A stretch of 64,000 bases of DNA from Luzula sylvatica (taxonomy: Eukaryota; Streptophyta; Magnoliopsida; Poales; Juncaceae). The notes under the pieces are model-generated. The model was not told the origin of the DNA, made no database searches, and saw only the letters and a list, made by a program, of their open reading frames with translations. Positions 25,362-37,658 of this stretch are shown one piece after another. The stretch covers positions 43,523,566-43,587,565 of the forward strand of contig OX326959.1 in the NCBI GenBank assembly GCA_946800325.1. Direction: 5' to 3'. The position numbers were made by a program, and so were the translations under genes. Each line of letters opens with the position of its first letter. The first letter of the stretch is position 1.

Positions 25362-26602
25362 TTATACCTTTGGTTGAGTTGGAGTGGTGGTTTTAAAATT
25401 ACCAAAGCCGATCCGTCTCTTTTCTACTGGTTTTAAAATTTGAAATGAACACATTAATGTATCATCTATGCTCATCAAGGCACCAGCATTGTCAAATTCT
25501 CCGCAGTAATTCGGTGCCGAGAAAATCGTTACTAATTGCCGATTCGCGAAGAATTCATATCCATCCTCCACCACCTATATAAATGAGTAGAGCAGAACAC
25601 ACTTCATGATTTGTTCTTCAAATATATTTTTCATATTTTTTCGCAATGCTCAAAATTGATTATTTATATCAGAACGAACCTGATGAGCACGACAAATAAG
25701 ATCCAAATCATGTTTCTTCAGAAACTCGCTCACCACATCAGGTCCAAACGTATACGAAACTCCTCTATCATTCACCCCCCATCCACATAAATTGCGACAC
25801 GGATCCGACCATAAAAGATCACAGAGAAGCCCTCTATCGGGCACATCACTCGGCCTCTTCAAACTCCTTATTTGATTTAAATCAACCAAATCAGGCGATA
25901 AACCGCCATGCATGCACAAAATTCGGTCGTCAATCAATGCAGAGACTGGCATGCAGTTAAAACAGTCCGTGAAAATCTTCCACAATTTAACATTATACCT
26001 GTCGAGATTTTGATACATTAAGTGATGATCAATAAAATAAATAGAACTAAACAAACTAATTCATTTTCGTCCTCATGAATCCATCAGGGGTATATTGTGC
26101 AAATTGCCGTTCGTTTTAATCCTATTTCTAAACCATCTCGGCTAATACACATACGAAGTTGATATATTTCACGTTAACAAGTCACATATCTTGAATTCGA
26201 TTTTTATTAGGCAAAAAATGAATTGAATATCGACATTACCTGCGCTTGCATTCATCATAAAAACCATAAACCCGATTTATTGAAGCGCACTCGTGGTTAC
26301 CTCGCAAGAGATGGAAATTTCTAGGGTACTTAATTTTGTAGGCTAAGAGTAGACAAATTGTTTCGAGGCTTTGCTTGCCTCGATCCACATAGTCACCTAG
26401 AAATAAATAATCCGATTGAGGCGGCAGACCTCCGAACTCGAAAAGTTTTAAAAGGTCCGAGTATTGGCCATGAATATCACCTAAAGAATAAAAACCACGT
26501 TTCGAATTATAGTTCGTAAGTATATTAATAATTTTGTCGTTAATTTAGCTCCGTGCTCGCCAAAGTTAATTCAAATTTTGGTGATTACTGTCCTCTGTAT
26601 TT

Positions 26603-26637
<35 letters not shown>

Positions 26638-26890
26638 TTAGACATCATGCAAGGTATGTAACACAAAAAAGAGAGAAATTGTACATAATCCTTTTAATTT
26701 TCATACCACAAATCTTAATAGGTGCCTCGAGTTCAAGCAAGTTTGGTTCTCGCATGAAAATCTCCCGCGATGCCATGCACAACTGTTGAATCTCATATTC
26801 CTGCAACTGGACTTGTACCAATTGTTTCCCCTTCGCTTTTCGCGCTTCTAGAAGCCGTCTTATTATATCGTCCAAAACTCCTCTATTCAT
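25362..26890 (-). pseudogene. PP1-type serine/threonine phosphatase catalytic subunit gene, frameshifted
   Basis: Four exons read clearly: 26707-26890, 26240-26481, 25680-25998 and 25362-25574, all with GT-AG introns and matching phases. Together they encode about 317 residues, the normal length for plant PP1 (TOPP) enzymes. The metallophosphatase motifs are present: GDIHGQY, GDYVDRG, LRGNHEC, then [23 protein letters not shown] and [14 protein letters not shown] near the C-terminus. PP1 removes phosphate from Ser/Thr of many proteins as the catalytic part of holoenzymes in nucleus and cytosol. In exon 2, one extra base near 26460-26461 separates GDIHGQY from the following SDLLKLFE frame, so the protein as read would be truncated. 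Either this is a recent pseudogene or the base is an assembly error; the splice sites and all other codons look intact. The stop at 25362 follows TQPKV. Confidence 0.8.
26482..26706 (-). other. PP1 intron 1 with poly(T) run
   Basis: The intron runs from the donor GTATGA (minus strand, 26706) to the acceptor TTTAG before 26481. On the plus strand it holds an uninterrupted run of about 28 T (26607-26634). Confidence 0.75.
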
Positions 26891-27519
26891 ATTTATCTAT
26901 GTAGTATGAACTATGAAGTCCCTTCCAAAGAGAAAAACTAAATAGAATCGATCCTAGACTCGGTAACTCAATTTATAGAAACATTTTAGATCGATTGTGG
27001 TGGAGAGAAGAATGTGATGCTAAGTGTGAAAAGTTGCTTTCGAAATTGCATAAATGGCTTTTGGAACATTTCTTCTTTGCAATCAACTCAAGCGAGTTGA
27101 TAAGCATTTATTCTCTCTCTCTCTCTCTCTCTCGCTATCTTTGTCTCTCTCTCCTTTTACTTTGCTTGATTTATTGAATTTGGTTTTTGAAGAACTCTGT
27201 ATAGGGTGAAAACGATATTTGATTCCTTCCATTGAAGAAAAAACAGAGAATGGAATAGAACGAGTGGTAGTGGGAGTGTGGGCGGTTAAAGGAAAAGGAA
27301 TTCCAGTTTCATGCCGATCTCGAACTTAAGAATCGGGAAATGAATCCCCAGATTTATAATTGACTAAACTGAAGAAGCTTGAAATGAATTCCCGGATTTA
27401 TAACCACTCGGACCGAAGAATAGGGAAACAAATTATCGGATCCGAACCCACTTTTTACCTGAATGGGCCAACGTGGTCAAATACTAATTGAGCGAGTGTT
27501 TCGGAAAACCGCGAACGAG
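26891..27519. promoter_or_regulatory. Shared upstream region of the divergent PP1 and ASCH genes
   Basis: About 630 bp separate the two start codons, which point away from each other. The region holds a CT microsatellite (27112-27150, broken by GCTATCTTTG), of the kind common in plant 5' untranslated leaders, and no clear TATA box on either side. A bidirectional TATA-less promoter is an inference from the arrangement. Confidence 0.45.
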
Positions 27520-29041
27520 ATGTATCGAGGGGGACGAGGCCGCGGCTTCGGCGGAGGACCGGCGACGGGGAATGGACACTCAGGCGGCGGAGGAAGAGGT
27601 GGGAGGGGAGGGGCTGGAAGATATACTAATCCGTGTTTGACGATGCACCAGCCATGGGCTTCACTACTTGTATACGGAATCAAGCGCATTGAGGGTCGAT
27701 CTTGGCCTTCACCCATCACTGGTTCGTTGTTTCTCTCTTTGTTTCGAAGAATTTCTCTCGAATTAACAATGAAGTTTCTTTTTCTTTTCAAATTTATGAT
27801 TTATTTGATTCGCAGGTCGATTATGGATACATGCGGCATCAAAAATACCTGACCAAGAAACAATAAAAGCAATGGAGGATTTCTATCGAGAAATTTACGC
27901 TGTTAATGGCATCACTGATATCAAATTTCCTGAACACTATCCTGTCTCAAGACTACTAGGTACTTTTCAATTTCATTCAATTTCATTCAATTTCAAGCCG
28001 CTAAACAAACTTAATCATACATTGTATTACACTAAATTAGAGGAATTTAAGTAAATAAAGCATGCTCTTTCTCATTACAGGATGTGTTGAAATAGCGGGC
28101 TGCCTCAAATGCGAAGAGATAGTTTCTTGGGAAGTTGTGCCAGAATCAGTACTTTTCTTCCCCTCCATTTTGTATCTTCTATGTACTACTTGAGATCTCC
28201 ATTATTGATATGAATGGTCTACAATGGCAGGTTAGACTCGAAGGATTGACAGATTTTTGTTGGCTCTGTGAAAACCCACAGGTATCATAAATTAAAATGC
28301 TTGTGTGTAATTTGCAAAAATGACCCTAGATAATAAATATTTACTCATTTTGTCAATTCTTCAGAAATTATTAATCCCCTTTGAGATGCGAGGCAACCAA
28401 GGTGTCTACAACATGGAAAAACGGGTAAACTCTCCTCAAACATAATTATTATTACTTATTAAGGAATTGTTTTTAAATTCCCCTAATTTTCCTGATTATT
28501 TTACAAATACCCCTATAATTTTATTAAACAGATATACGAGTCAGCAGTTCGAGGATTATCTCCAATGCAGGGCCCACTTCCAGTGAAATTCCCTTTACCG
28601 ATACCAAATAACCGTTTCTCTCTCTATCCTGGTTCTCTTTCCTCATCGTACCAGTCTGTTTCTACTGGTACGGTGCAGAAGTCAGCTCGGGTTTCTGCTG
28701 CTATAGCCGGTGCCAAAGCCGCCTCCTCTCAGTATTTAAAAAATAATAACAATTATGTTGGTCCAACTGGAGAGAATAATGTGCGATCAACCGGAGAAGT
28801 TGTTGAAATAAATGGAGGGCCCAGACAAAGGGAGTCTCCTCTTCAGATAGGAGCTTCTAGCAAGGTGTGTTTCTATTAATTTATGCACCTCCAATTTTTC
28901 AATGAGTATACTCAAAATTTTACTAACAATATTGTTGATTTAGTTTTTTTTTTCTTCTAAATGTAGTACTAATATTTTCCTTTGTTTGTTTAGCTTTTTT
29001 CAGTAGCCTTTGGAGACCTCAAATTGAATGACACACATTAA
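27520..29041 (+). CDS. ASCH-domain RNA-binding protein (ASC-1/TRIP4-like)
   Basis: Seven exons are proposed: 27520-27721, 27816-27959, 28081-28148, 28231-28281, 28365-28424, 28532-28864 and 28994-29041, all GT-AG with continuous phase, giving about 301 residues. The N-terminus is a Gly/Arg-rich RGG-like tail (MYRGGRGRGFGGG, about 35 residues). The ASCH fold follows: CLTMHQPWASLLVYGIKRIEGRSWP, then RLWIHAASK, FPEHYPVSRLLG and GCVEIAGCL. ASCH domains resemble PUA and are thought to bind RNA; relatives occur in transcription coactivator ASC-1. I chose the ATG at 27520 over an in-frame one at 27463 because the RGG tail starts there. If the last intron is not used, the protein ends with SKVCFY at 28879 instead. 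The C-terminal Ser-rich part is probably disordered. It looks intact. Confidence 0.85.
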
Positions 29042-29889
29042 TTTGCCTTGTTAACATTAAGAGAATTAAGAATATATGTCACTCTAGATATTAGATTATT
29101 ATTATTATTTTCATTTTTGTGTGTGTGCAATGTATATAATTTGGTTTTCTTGTGTTGTAAGACTATTTATTTGGTAAGGGTCCCTTGAATACTGCAAAAT
29201 TTAGTGAAATGTATTCATCAAGTCCACGCTAGAATGCTAAATATTCCAAATTCATGTGCTAAATATTCTAAATTCCTGTGAATTTAGATAGTTAAATCTT
29301 CCGATTAACAGGTTAAAAGGGATGGATTTTGAGAATTGGTATGTGAGCTTATTAACCCAATTTTTTTATTGTTCATCCAACCCATGAGCCTCGATATGAA
29401 CGTGGGTTGCATCATTATGTTTTTCTTTTTTTTTGGAAGTGAAATCTATTTCTTTTTATTTGTGATAATAATGAGACTTGAATCCATGATTTTCGGCATC
29501 GTTACGTTTATTAACTATTAGATTTTGTATACATTAATACATATAGTTTATGTTTGATCTGTTGATACTCATATTTTTGTGTAACTATTTACTTTTCATA
29601 TTAATTGTTAAGGATGTGTTTGCTAGCACAATTTTATTTAATTGCAGAAAACTACTAGTATCAGGAACAAGCTCAGTTTTATATAGTTGGATAAAACTAC
29701 TGATATCAGGAAACTAGTAATCATTTATAAGGAAAATAGTAGTACAAGAAACTAAAAAACTATATAAAATTACAAAAAAAAAGGTGTTCGCTGAAAATGA
29801 AGGAAACTATCAAAAATATAAATATAATATTGAATAAAATTCTATTATAAATTTTATCCATTTTTAATTGCACTAATAAGTGAATTAGT

Positions 29890-29892
<3 letters not shown>

Positions 29893-29944
<52 letters not shown>
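29893..29944. repeat. (TAA)n microsatellite
   Basis: About 17 perfect trinucleotide units occur in a row. Confidence 0.95.
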
Positions 29945-29945
<1 letters not shown>

Positions 29946-30359
29946 TTATGTACCTAATATTAAGTTTCTAATACTAATACATAATTTTTATTTAATTTTC
30001 ATTTGAAATTTTTGTTCGAATTGATTTTAAAATTTTATGTGTGTACAATATTACTAAAATCATGAAATAGTATCAAACTTTAACATTAGTCAAAATCAAA
30101 ACTAAGCAAATCCAATTAAATGGGATTTTTGAAAACACAAAATATTTAATAAAAATAATAATAATAATTATTATTTAATATTATTATTTTTATCTCCAAT
30201 AATCAGTTGTATACTCATAATCGCATTTATTTTCAAAATAAATTAATCACCAAAAAATGCTAATCATATAAACTGATCAAAGTAATTGGTTAAGAAAAGT
30301 AATAAAGCATGACAAACATGGACATTTCTCTCACCAAAACTTCTTATATAAAATAGAAA

Positions 30360-30950
30360 AAATATACTTGTCCCTCGAATATCCACTCAATATATTGATG
30401 TGTTGTCAATATTTAATAAATGCATTGAATGTTTAATATTTGAAATAATAAATCACAATAGATGATAAACCGTATTAATTAGATAGGAAACCACATTGAT
30501 TATGTGGTAAACCAAATTATTAAAACATGATTTATTTTATTTAATATTTTTGTTATATTTAATTTAACACATGACAAGTCATATTTATTTGAACAATTTT
30601 TTATTATTTTATTTTCAATTTTTTTTAAAAGTAAAATATTTTCATTTTTATTTAACTTATTTTTGCGAAATAATTATTTTTATTTTTTTGTTTATTTTTT
30701 ATGATAGTTTTATTCATGTGTATCCGTTTAACACATATTAAATGATATATTAATTCAGCCCAATAAGTTATTTTCCAAATTTATATATTTGAATTCCACT
30801 AATTATAGATGGTGGTAAACAAACTTATTAAAAATATTAAATAAATTAATATATAGGATGGCAAAACTTAAATGATCTTGGTTTACCACTACATTTAATT
30901 TGGTGCCAACAAATCAATCATCCTAGTGGATTTTAAGAGAAATGTATAAC
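30360..30950 (+). repeat. Dispersed AT-rich repeat, copy B (full length)
   Basis: It is homologous to 42715-43310 (reversed) and partly to 24115-24570. The left end, AATATCCACTCAATATATTG, and the reversed right end, AAAATCCACTAGGATGATTG, resemble each other, followed by GATGTGTTG and GATTTGTTG. The element of about 590 bp may therefore have short inverted ends and be MITE-like. Confidence 0.65.
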
Positions 30951-31951
30951 ATCAGTCTTATATATCATAAAAATATATATTATATTTTATAGAAAAGGTA
31001 AAAATCTATTCCAAAACAAATTATAGAAAATGTTAACCATATAAAAAACTATATGTAGTATATTGTATTTAAAAGAAAAATCATACGTCTAAAAACTATA
31101 TGGTATATCTAAAAAATATAGCAAATAAAAGATACAATATACATGTAAAAATATATACATGTATTGTATTTTAAAAAATAAATATTATATACATAAAAGA
31201 TATAATATACATCAAAAAATATATAACACATAAAGATATATCAATAATTTAAAAATATATTACACACATCTAAAAAGTATAACATTCATTTTAAATGTAC
31301 ATATAAAAATGTATAATATATATCTACAAAATATGATACATCAAAAAAGACATAAGCTTGGCCGATGAGTAATGACGTGCGTTTTGAAGTGCGATGAAGT
31401 ATACAAAATATTGTTAAAATTGGAAAAAGTCATACTGCCACGTGTCGTTTTTCTATTGATGACGATCATAGCATGCTCACTCTTGAATTGCACAATTTTT
31501 TTCCTTTCTTTTTAATTGTACCAAATGGTCTGATGCAATTAATGTGCGAAATTGACGATTTTAATTTGCGAAATGGACGGTTTGGATGTATCTCGTGAAG
31601 AGTATATATTATTCAAAGAAGGGTCCTCCAACCTGTTGGTTCAAATTTTCTAGGGTTTGATTATCTCAAAATAATGTCGATACTACTGAGCAATTTGCGT
31701 AAGTGACATTTATAGAGATAAAATACGTAGCACGCAAAAGGATCAAAAGAAGAAGCAAGACGCACAAGAACGACCAAAAGCGATAAAGAATCAAGACATC
31801 GAAGATCAAGTTGAAGATTCCGCAAGTTGGGATATCAAATCATCACCTCAAATATCCAATAAGTATCCCTAAACTTGCATTTGGAATAATTAAACTCAAG
31901 AAAATAAGTTGGAAATATTCAAAACAATAAAACTAAAGTAAACCTGCATTA

Positions 31952-32397
31952 AGTCATGGTGCGTCATGACGCAAAATACCAACCGTCATGACGCACCTAA
32001 AGGTATTCTTAGTTTTATCTTACAGTGCGTAATGACGCATGATATCAACCGTCATGACGCACCTAAGAGAAAATGTGTCTTGAGTTGTATAGCGTCATGA
32101 CGGACCAATCCATGCATCATGACGCTAGAACAGCTCTTGAGAAAAATTTTATACTATCCGTCATGACGCACACACCAAGCGTCATGACGGACCAAGTGAG
32201 AAATGTCACAGTAGAGGGTTCGTTACAACGAACCATTCAAGGGTTAGAACGAATCCTCAAGTACACATGCTACCATCATGACGCACGATAGTGTGCGTCA
32301 TGACGGAACTCAAGGGTTTTTGAATAACACCAGTTTAACGGTTAGTTTAACAGTCTGTACGTCATGACGCACCAATATTTGCGTTATGAGGCACTGT
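31952..32397 (+). repeat. CGTCATGACGCAC palindrome array in the Copia-3 LTR
   Basis: About twelve copies of the perfect 10-bp palindrome CGTCATGACG or close variants, usually followed by CACC or GACC, are spread over 446 bp with irregular spacing. Examples start at 31962, 31984, 32050, 32092, 32160, 32180, 32295 and 32359. The array stops about 35 bp before the TATA box. Confidence 0.88.
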
Positions 32398-32431
32398 GCA
32401 GAAAACTTAAGTTGTTAGGGGACTATATACT

Positions 32432-32440
32432 CTATAAATT
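32432..32440 (+). promoter_or_regulatory. TATA box of the Copia-3 LTR
   Basis: TCTATAAAT lies just downstream of the palindrome array and upstream of a CT-rich stretch (CTTAGGTTTCTCTCCC) that suits a transcription start. The same arrangement occurs at 37649. Confidence 0.65.
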
Positions 32441-32977
32441 GCCCCCCTCTTAGGTTTCTCTCCCTAACTCTTCCACACTATTAAAGAGCAAACTGAAAAA
32501 GAGAAATTTATCCAAAATCTTGAGCTTAAATTTCCAAACCATATTAGGGATTATTAGATCCACTACTCAACGATTCCCAACTTGCGTGACCGATCACGAG
32601 TAATTCGTCAGTAGTAAATTGTAATAGGCCATTTACGAGTTGTAAATTCCGTCATAGATCGATAGATTCGTGTAAATCGATCTAGACAAACCTTGTAAGA
32701 GTTGATTTGGGTATTCAATTGAAATCCGAAAAGACGCAAGGCAACCCTGGAGACGTAGGTACTTGCAATCAATCGAGTCGATCGATTGAGGAAGTAGCCG
32801 GTGAGTTAAAGCTACAAAGCAACCACCTACTGAACTCCGTAAACAAATATCTTGTGTTATTTGTTTCGGTATTGTATTTCGTTCTCTAATTTATTTACGC
32901 TTCCGCACCAAATTGTAATTGTATCAGAGCAAAATACTAACTGTCTCTTTGTGTAAGTGACAAACTTGTATACGACC

Positions 32978-33840
32978 ATGACCTCAATCGGTAATAGGAA
33001 CCAAATTACATACCCCGAAAAAAATAGATGGAAAGAATTGGAATCTTGTTGAGATCGGTGGTGGAAAGTGGTTTCCAGGTTTTCACGGTAATTACCTCCG
33101 AGACCTACCTCACTCGAAAAATATGCCACGGCACCGATCTCGATGTGACTGCCGACACATATGCCCAAAATCTTATTATAACAAATATTGTTGGGTCACT
33201 TTCCATACTTGTGGATGGATGTACCACATCTCATTCTATGTGGCGAGCGTTCCTAGATCGATTTGAAGGAAACGATAGAATGAACATAACCAAATTAATG
33301 TGACTCGAAAAATCATTGTATCGTTTCCGAATGATCGAGAATGAATCCGTAGATGATATGTACTCACGAATGACGCATATCAAAAACGGATTCATCGCTC
33401 TAGGAGAAACACTAACAAATTCTCGAGTTGTAAGTAAGATAATCCGAGCTATGCCGTCAAATTGGGAAACTCTCATAGTCGCCTTGGAAACCATGATGGC
33501 CACTCAAGACTTCACTCCGGAAATACTCGTAATTTATCTCCAGAATTTCGAGGCACGCGTGAAGCAACGAAGCAACAACACGGCAAGCACCTCGTATTCC
33601 GAACCTAAAGCCAAATTCGTTATCGACTCAAACGAAAACGTAAAAGAGATGTCTTTGTTGGTAAGAAGACACGAGGACTTAAATTATCAAGAGCACAAGT
33701 TCAACGATAACCGAAAGCGCCAACACTTCAAACCGATATGTTTCGAGTGCAAGAAAATGAGTCACACAACATACACGTGTTGGACAATACATCCCCGCAC
33801 ACGCACCATGGAACAAACGCGAAGACAATCCAAAAAGTAA
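32978..33840 (+). pseudogene. Copia-3 gag remnant
   Basis: A degenerate primer binding site TTGTATCAGAGC lies at about 32919-32930. The gag frame should start with MTSIGN (ATG at 32978) and is then frameshifted. From 33028 one frame runs to 33840, broken by a TGA at 33301-33303. It has the copia gag (UBN2-type) pattern: SMWRAFLDRFEGNDRMN, YRFRMIENESVDDMYSRM, AMPSNWETLIVAL, and a CCHC zinc knuckle CFECKKMSHTTYTC near 33750. No protease, integrase or RT follows, so the element is truncated after gag. Confidence 0.82.
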
Positions 33841-34780
33841 GGATATAAAGAATTTAAACATATATTTTTTTTATCAATTTATTTTCAAGGTGAATGTTTA
33901 TTGTTGTTTATTTTATTATTATCAAATTTTAGTTTTTCATAAATAATAAATGAAATATTAAAATTATATAAACACAACATGTAATAAGTTTTTTTAAATC
34001 ACATGTTAATAAATGTTTATGAATTTTCTTAAAAATAATAAAACTAACGACAAACAACATTTGTTTTAATTATTACATATGAAAATAGAAGGATATTTTG
34101 GTAAAAAATATCGTTTGTAGGGGATATTTGTAAATAAAAGTTTGGTAGAGGGAGTTTGTTGGAGTTCACAAAAAAATATTTTTAAAAAATATCCAAAAAC
34201 GTTAGGAGATAAAAAAATATGCCAAAACACAGAAGTGTGCACAACTAGACAAAAAAAAAACGTAGAATAAAATTACATACTAGAAAAATTAAATCACGAA
34301 AGACTCGATGGCTCCCACGTAAAAATTTAGTTATATATATATGTACTGAGAAATTTACCATTTTGAAGACAGTTTGAATACCTTTGGCCAATGATTGAAA
34401 TCATTTCCGAGAGAATATTAGCACATCATTTCACACCCAACAAAATCTTCCGAAAGCAGACGTTTTTGAAAAAGAATATTAACACCAAATTATGTAAAGG
34501 GGAATTTTCAAACTCCGTAGATTGGCGAAATACGGCTGAAAATTGTCAAAGAAGGTGTGTAAATCAATTATTTTTGTAGTCCACACTTGTTTTAAAATTT
34601 TATGAAGACAGCTGGACCAATTGATTTTAAAATATTACGAACAGAGATGGGCCAATTAAAAAAATCCCATATGTTCATCACTCTTAGTCTTATCCATTTA
34701 TCCTGTGGGCAATTTTACGTGTACCACACTACCTCTATAAAATATATATAAATCGCTCACGCCCTTCCGAAATATGAATT
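33841..34780. other. AT-rich intergenic region
   Basis: I see no gene, and no copia pol sequence after the gag remnant. Confidence 0.5.
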
Positions 34781-34783
34781 TAA

Positions 34784-34941
34784 TTAATTAAGTACAAACT
34801 TTTTGATAGTTAATGTTTCATCGTTAAACTTGTATTGAGATTTGTGAATTTAATAATGTGCACAAATTTTCATGATCATCGTAAGAAAAACACAAATCAC
34901 AAATACAAATTCAATGATGAAAAAATTTTAAGTACCAAACT

Positions 34942-34990
<49 letters not shown>

Positions 34991-35165
34991 AGGAAGGTTA
35001 ACCTAATTAATTAAGTATATAAGTTTTGATACTTAATGCTTTTTAGTCATTGAATTTGCATTGAGATTTGTGTTTTTAATGATGTGCATAAAATTTTATG
35101 ATCAACATGAAAAACACAAATCTCAATGCAAATCCAGTGACTAAAAAACATTGAGATTTGTGCAT
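34784..35165. repeat. Tandem pair of hairpin-forming units around an (AT)n tract
   Basis: Two related units (34784-34940 and 35005-35165) start with TTAATTAAGTA and contain GTTAATG or CTTAATG words; a pure AT microsatellite (34944-34988) lies between them. Each unit folds back. In the second, TTGCATTGAGATTTGTGTTTTT (about 35056-35077) pairs with AAAAACACAAATCTCAATGC (about 35108-35127), giving arms of about 35 bp. It is probably MITE-derived. Confidence 0.6.
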
Positions 35166-35768
35166 TTGCTGAAAGAGGAAAATGATATATTTTGAATATT
35201 GTTTATAATTGTTTTCATTTTAGTAACATAATAGAAAAAAAAAATAACAAATAGAAAAATAATTCAAACTTAGTGAGATAAGATTCTGAACAAACTAAAC
35301 ACAATTAATATTAAACATGTTATTTTTTGGTGATTTCAAAAGATATAGAAATCAGTGAAATATATATTACAACACAAGATTGAAAAAATGGAGAATTTTC
35401 ATAGCAATTGAATCCAATTATCCAAATATTTTTTATCTTTCTATTTTCTTATAAAGCAGATAAATTTTCAAACATAAAGAATATGCACAAACATGTAAAT
35501 AATGCAGAAATATTTTTTATATAATTTTAAACAGCACAAAAATGTTTGAAATGATGATTTTTCACATAAATCCATAATTAATAGAAAATATAAATAAATT
35601 GGAAATTCAAGATATATCTATTCAATTTCACAAAATAACTCAGCACACAATCACAAATCTAACAAAACAGAGAGAATTTGATTTGAACACATCAATAAAA
35701 AGTAATGACAGAATTACATATAGGTCTCTAGGATCATATAAAAAGTCTCCGGACTGGTCCTGCTATCT

Positions 35769-36015
35769 GCACTTTCGCTAGCATGACTGGCGAAAATGCC
35801 AATTATTTTTTTGCTACCTTAAAAAGAATTTTTTTTTATAAAAAATAATTAAAAAAATATTATTTTTTCACTTTCGCCAGATGGCTCGGCGAAAGTGGCT
35901 TAATTGAATTTCTTTTTCAGATTTACGTGAAAAAATCATGGTTAAACAATTTCGCCTGACTCTCTGATGAAAAACAATTTTCTTTTGCCAGACCCCGGAC
36001 GAAAGAGCTAGCTTT
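35769..36015. repeat. Cluster of CTTTCGCCAG...GGCGAAAG short palindromes
   Basis: Three or four inverted-repeat units lie here. GCACTTTCGC pairs with GGCGAAAATGC at 35769-35799. CACTTTCGCC pairs with GGCGAAAGTG at 35869-35897. Weaker forms lie at 35950-35972 and 35983-36007, the last followed by GAGCTAGCTTTG. Two further units with the same stem sequences lie at 39716-39790. Confidence 0.7.
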
Positions 36016-36124
36016 GAAATTTTGAAAATTTGTCACTAATCTTGCAAATTGAGCTCGTGGGAAAACTACATGTCAAAAAAAAAGAGTCCATATTTTGTCT
36101 TTTATGTTTTTTTATGTTTTACCA

Positions 36125-36415
36125 GGGGGTCGTACTTGGTGTTTCCATTCTTACCCAATTATTTTTTATGCGTCAATGAATTGAGGATGATTAATTGAAG
36201 TGATTAACATTCTAATTAATGATTAATTGACTTTTAATTGAATTGATGTTTTAATTAACATATACACATATTTATATTTTAAATCAAAATTGACGTATCA
36301 ATTATTCGTTTAAAATGTTCATTATTCTAATTAATCATTTTCACTTCAATTAATCACATCTCGATTGTCACATCTGGAAGATTGGGTGAAAGTGAGGGAC
36401 ACAATAACATTTTCC
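36125..36415. repeat. Foldback MITE
   Basis: The left arm (CCATTCTTACCCAA, then TCAATGAATTGAGGATGATT) pairs with the right arm (TTGGGTGAAAGTGAGGGACA reversed). The centre is rich in TTAATTGA words. It is related to the foldbacks at 14085 and 49595. Confidence 0.55.
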
Positions 36416-37234
36416 TTTAATAAACGCAAGATTTATGCTTTCATAGGCTTGTTGGACAAAAAAATGAATAAAAGAACAGAGGAACAGATAATTGTTTCTA
36501 TTCAACTTTATTTCGATAGCGTTCGGCGATAATAATAAATAAAATTATTGGTTTAAAAGATATAAATAAAAACTACTAACCAAACTACCCTAATTATTAA
36601 TTTAATAAGTCAAGAAACCTAAAACAAGTATAATGATAATAAAACGAAGATGAGTTATTTTAATTAATTAAAACAAGTACCATGATAATAAAAAAATAGC
36701 GTTTCAAACTTCAAAGGAGTATCATAAAAAAACAATAATGAATGGTAGGAAAACGAAAACGAAATATATAATATCATTTAAAGTCACGTAAGCAAATAAA
36801 ATGAATAACATGTTGGCTCAAATTTTCGGTTGTTCGTTTAACTCAAAACAATGTCGATAGTACTAATCAATTTGTTAAGTGACAATTGTAGGAGATATAT
36901 ATTAGTATGGCCCGTAAACGAGATCAAAAGAAGATACACACTCGCATACGCAAATGTGAGTAGTTGAGAGAGAGTCAAGATGTTCAAGATCACTAATGAA
37001 GATTCAAGATGTTAAAGAATCAAGACGATGATCAAAGAAGAAAGACATAAGTATTCGCTCAAAGCAAGAATCAAGAAGTCGAAGACTTCTGCAAGTTGGG
37101 ATATCGTACAATCACAAAAAATAACTCATATGTATTCCTAGACTCAATTTGAAATTATTAAACTCAATCTAGATTAGTTAAATTGTTCGAAACGTGAAAA
37201 ACGAGAAGTTGGTGAAGTCTGAAAACATAACTAC

Positions 37235-37617
37235 TTCCGTTCGAACTGAACCACCAATTCGTTCGAACGAAAGCCCAACTGTCCCAAGGATAAATTTTCA
37301 AAGCATATCAACAAATGTTCCGTTCGAACGAAATCAAAGTTCGAACGAAATCAAAGTTCGAACGAAATCAAAGTTCGGACGAAATCAAAGCATATCAACG
37401 AATGAAATCTCATACTCCGTTTGAAAGAAGCAATCAAAGTTCGAACGGAAGTTAGTATGCAAACTAAAGCCGATTTTAGTTCAACTTGCGTTAGAACAGA
37501 ACCTCATGTTCGTTTGAACGGAAGCAACTCGTTTCAAATAATTATTGTCCAACGGCTAGTTTTGACTTGTGCTCTGTTCGAACGGAAACATTGTTCCGTT
37601 CGAACGGAACATACATA
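37235..37617 (+). repeat. TTCGAACGAA palindrome array in the second Copia-3-family LTR
   Basis: About eleven copies of GTTCGAACGAA or GTTCGAACGGAA occur. Four lie in close tandem (AAATCAAAGTTCGAACG, 37321-37390), the others singly. The core TTCGAA is a perfect palindrome and extends to CCGTTCGAACGG near 37600. The array ends about 30 bp before a TATA box (CTATAAATAG, 37649-37658). Confidence 0.88.
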
Positions 37618-37648
37618 AAAGTTGTTTATTGTGAGGAAACTATGCGTT

Positions 37649-37658
37649 CTATAAATAG
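37649..37658 (+). promoter_or_regulatory. TATA box of the second Copia-3-family LTR
   Basis: CTATAAATAG precedes a CT-rich stretch (TTTTTTCTCTACTCTTCC), in the same position as the box at 32432 in the related LTR. Confidence 0.65.

Larger units (their letters stand above)
29042..31633. other. AT-rich intergenic region
   Basis: No gene is seen. It contains a TAA microsatellite (29893-29944), dispersed repeat copy B and, from 30960 to 31360, DNA with many ATATAAAAAATATA-like words. Confidence 0.55.
31634..32916 (+). repeat. Copia-3 5' LTR (about 1.28 kb)
   Basis: It starts TGTTGGTTCAAA, carries a TATA box (CTATAAAT near 32432) and is followed by a degenerate primer binding site and a gag remnant. 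The first 300 bp and everything after the TATA box are homologous to 36811-38145. The exact 3' end is unclear because the terminal CA is mutated or a few bases upstream. No matching 3' LTR of high identity exists in the window. Confidence 0.75.

Noticed and set aside
27477..27791. Minus-strand open frame opposite the ASCH gene (Pro-rich protein)
   Set aside because: It is the antisense of the Gly-rich RGG exon; the plus strand has a recognisable domain and splice sites.
31952..32397. CRISPR-like or satellite array of CGTCATGACGCAC
   Set aside because: Spacing is irregular, the array lies within an LTR before a TATA box, and no spacer-like unique sequences of constant length exist.
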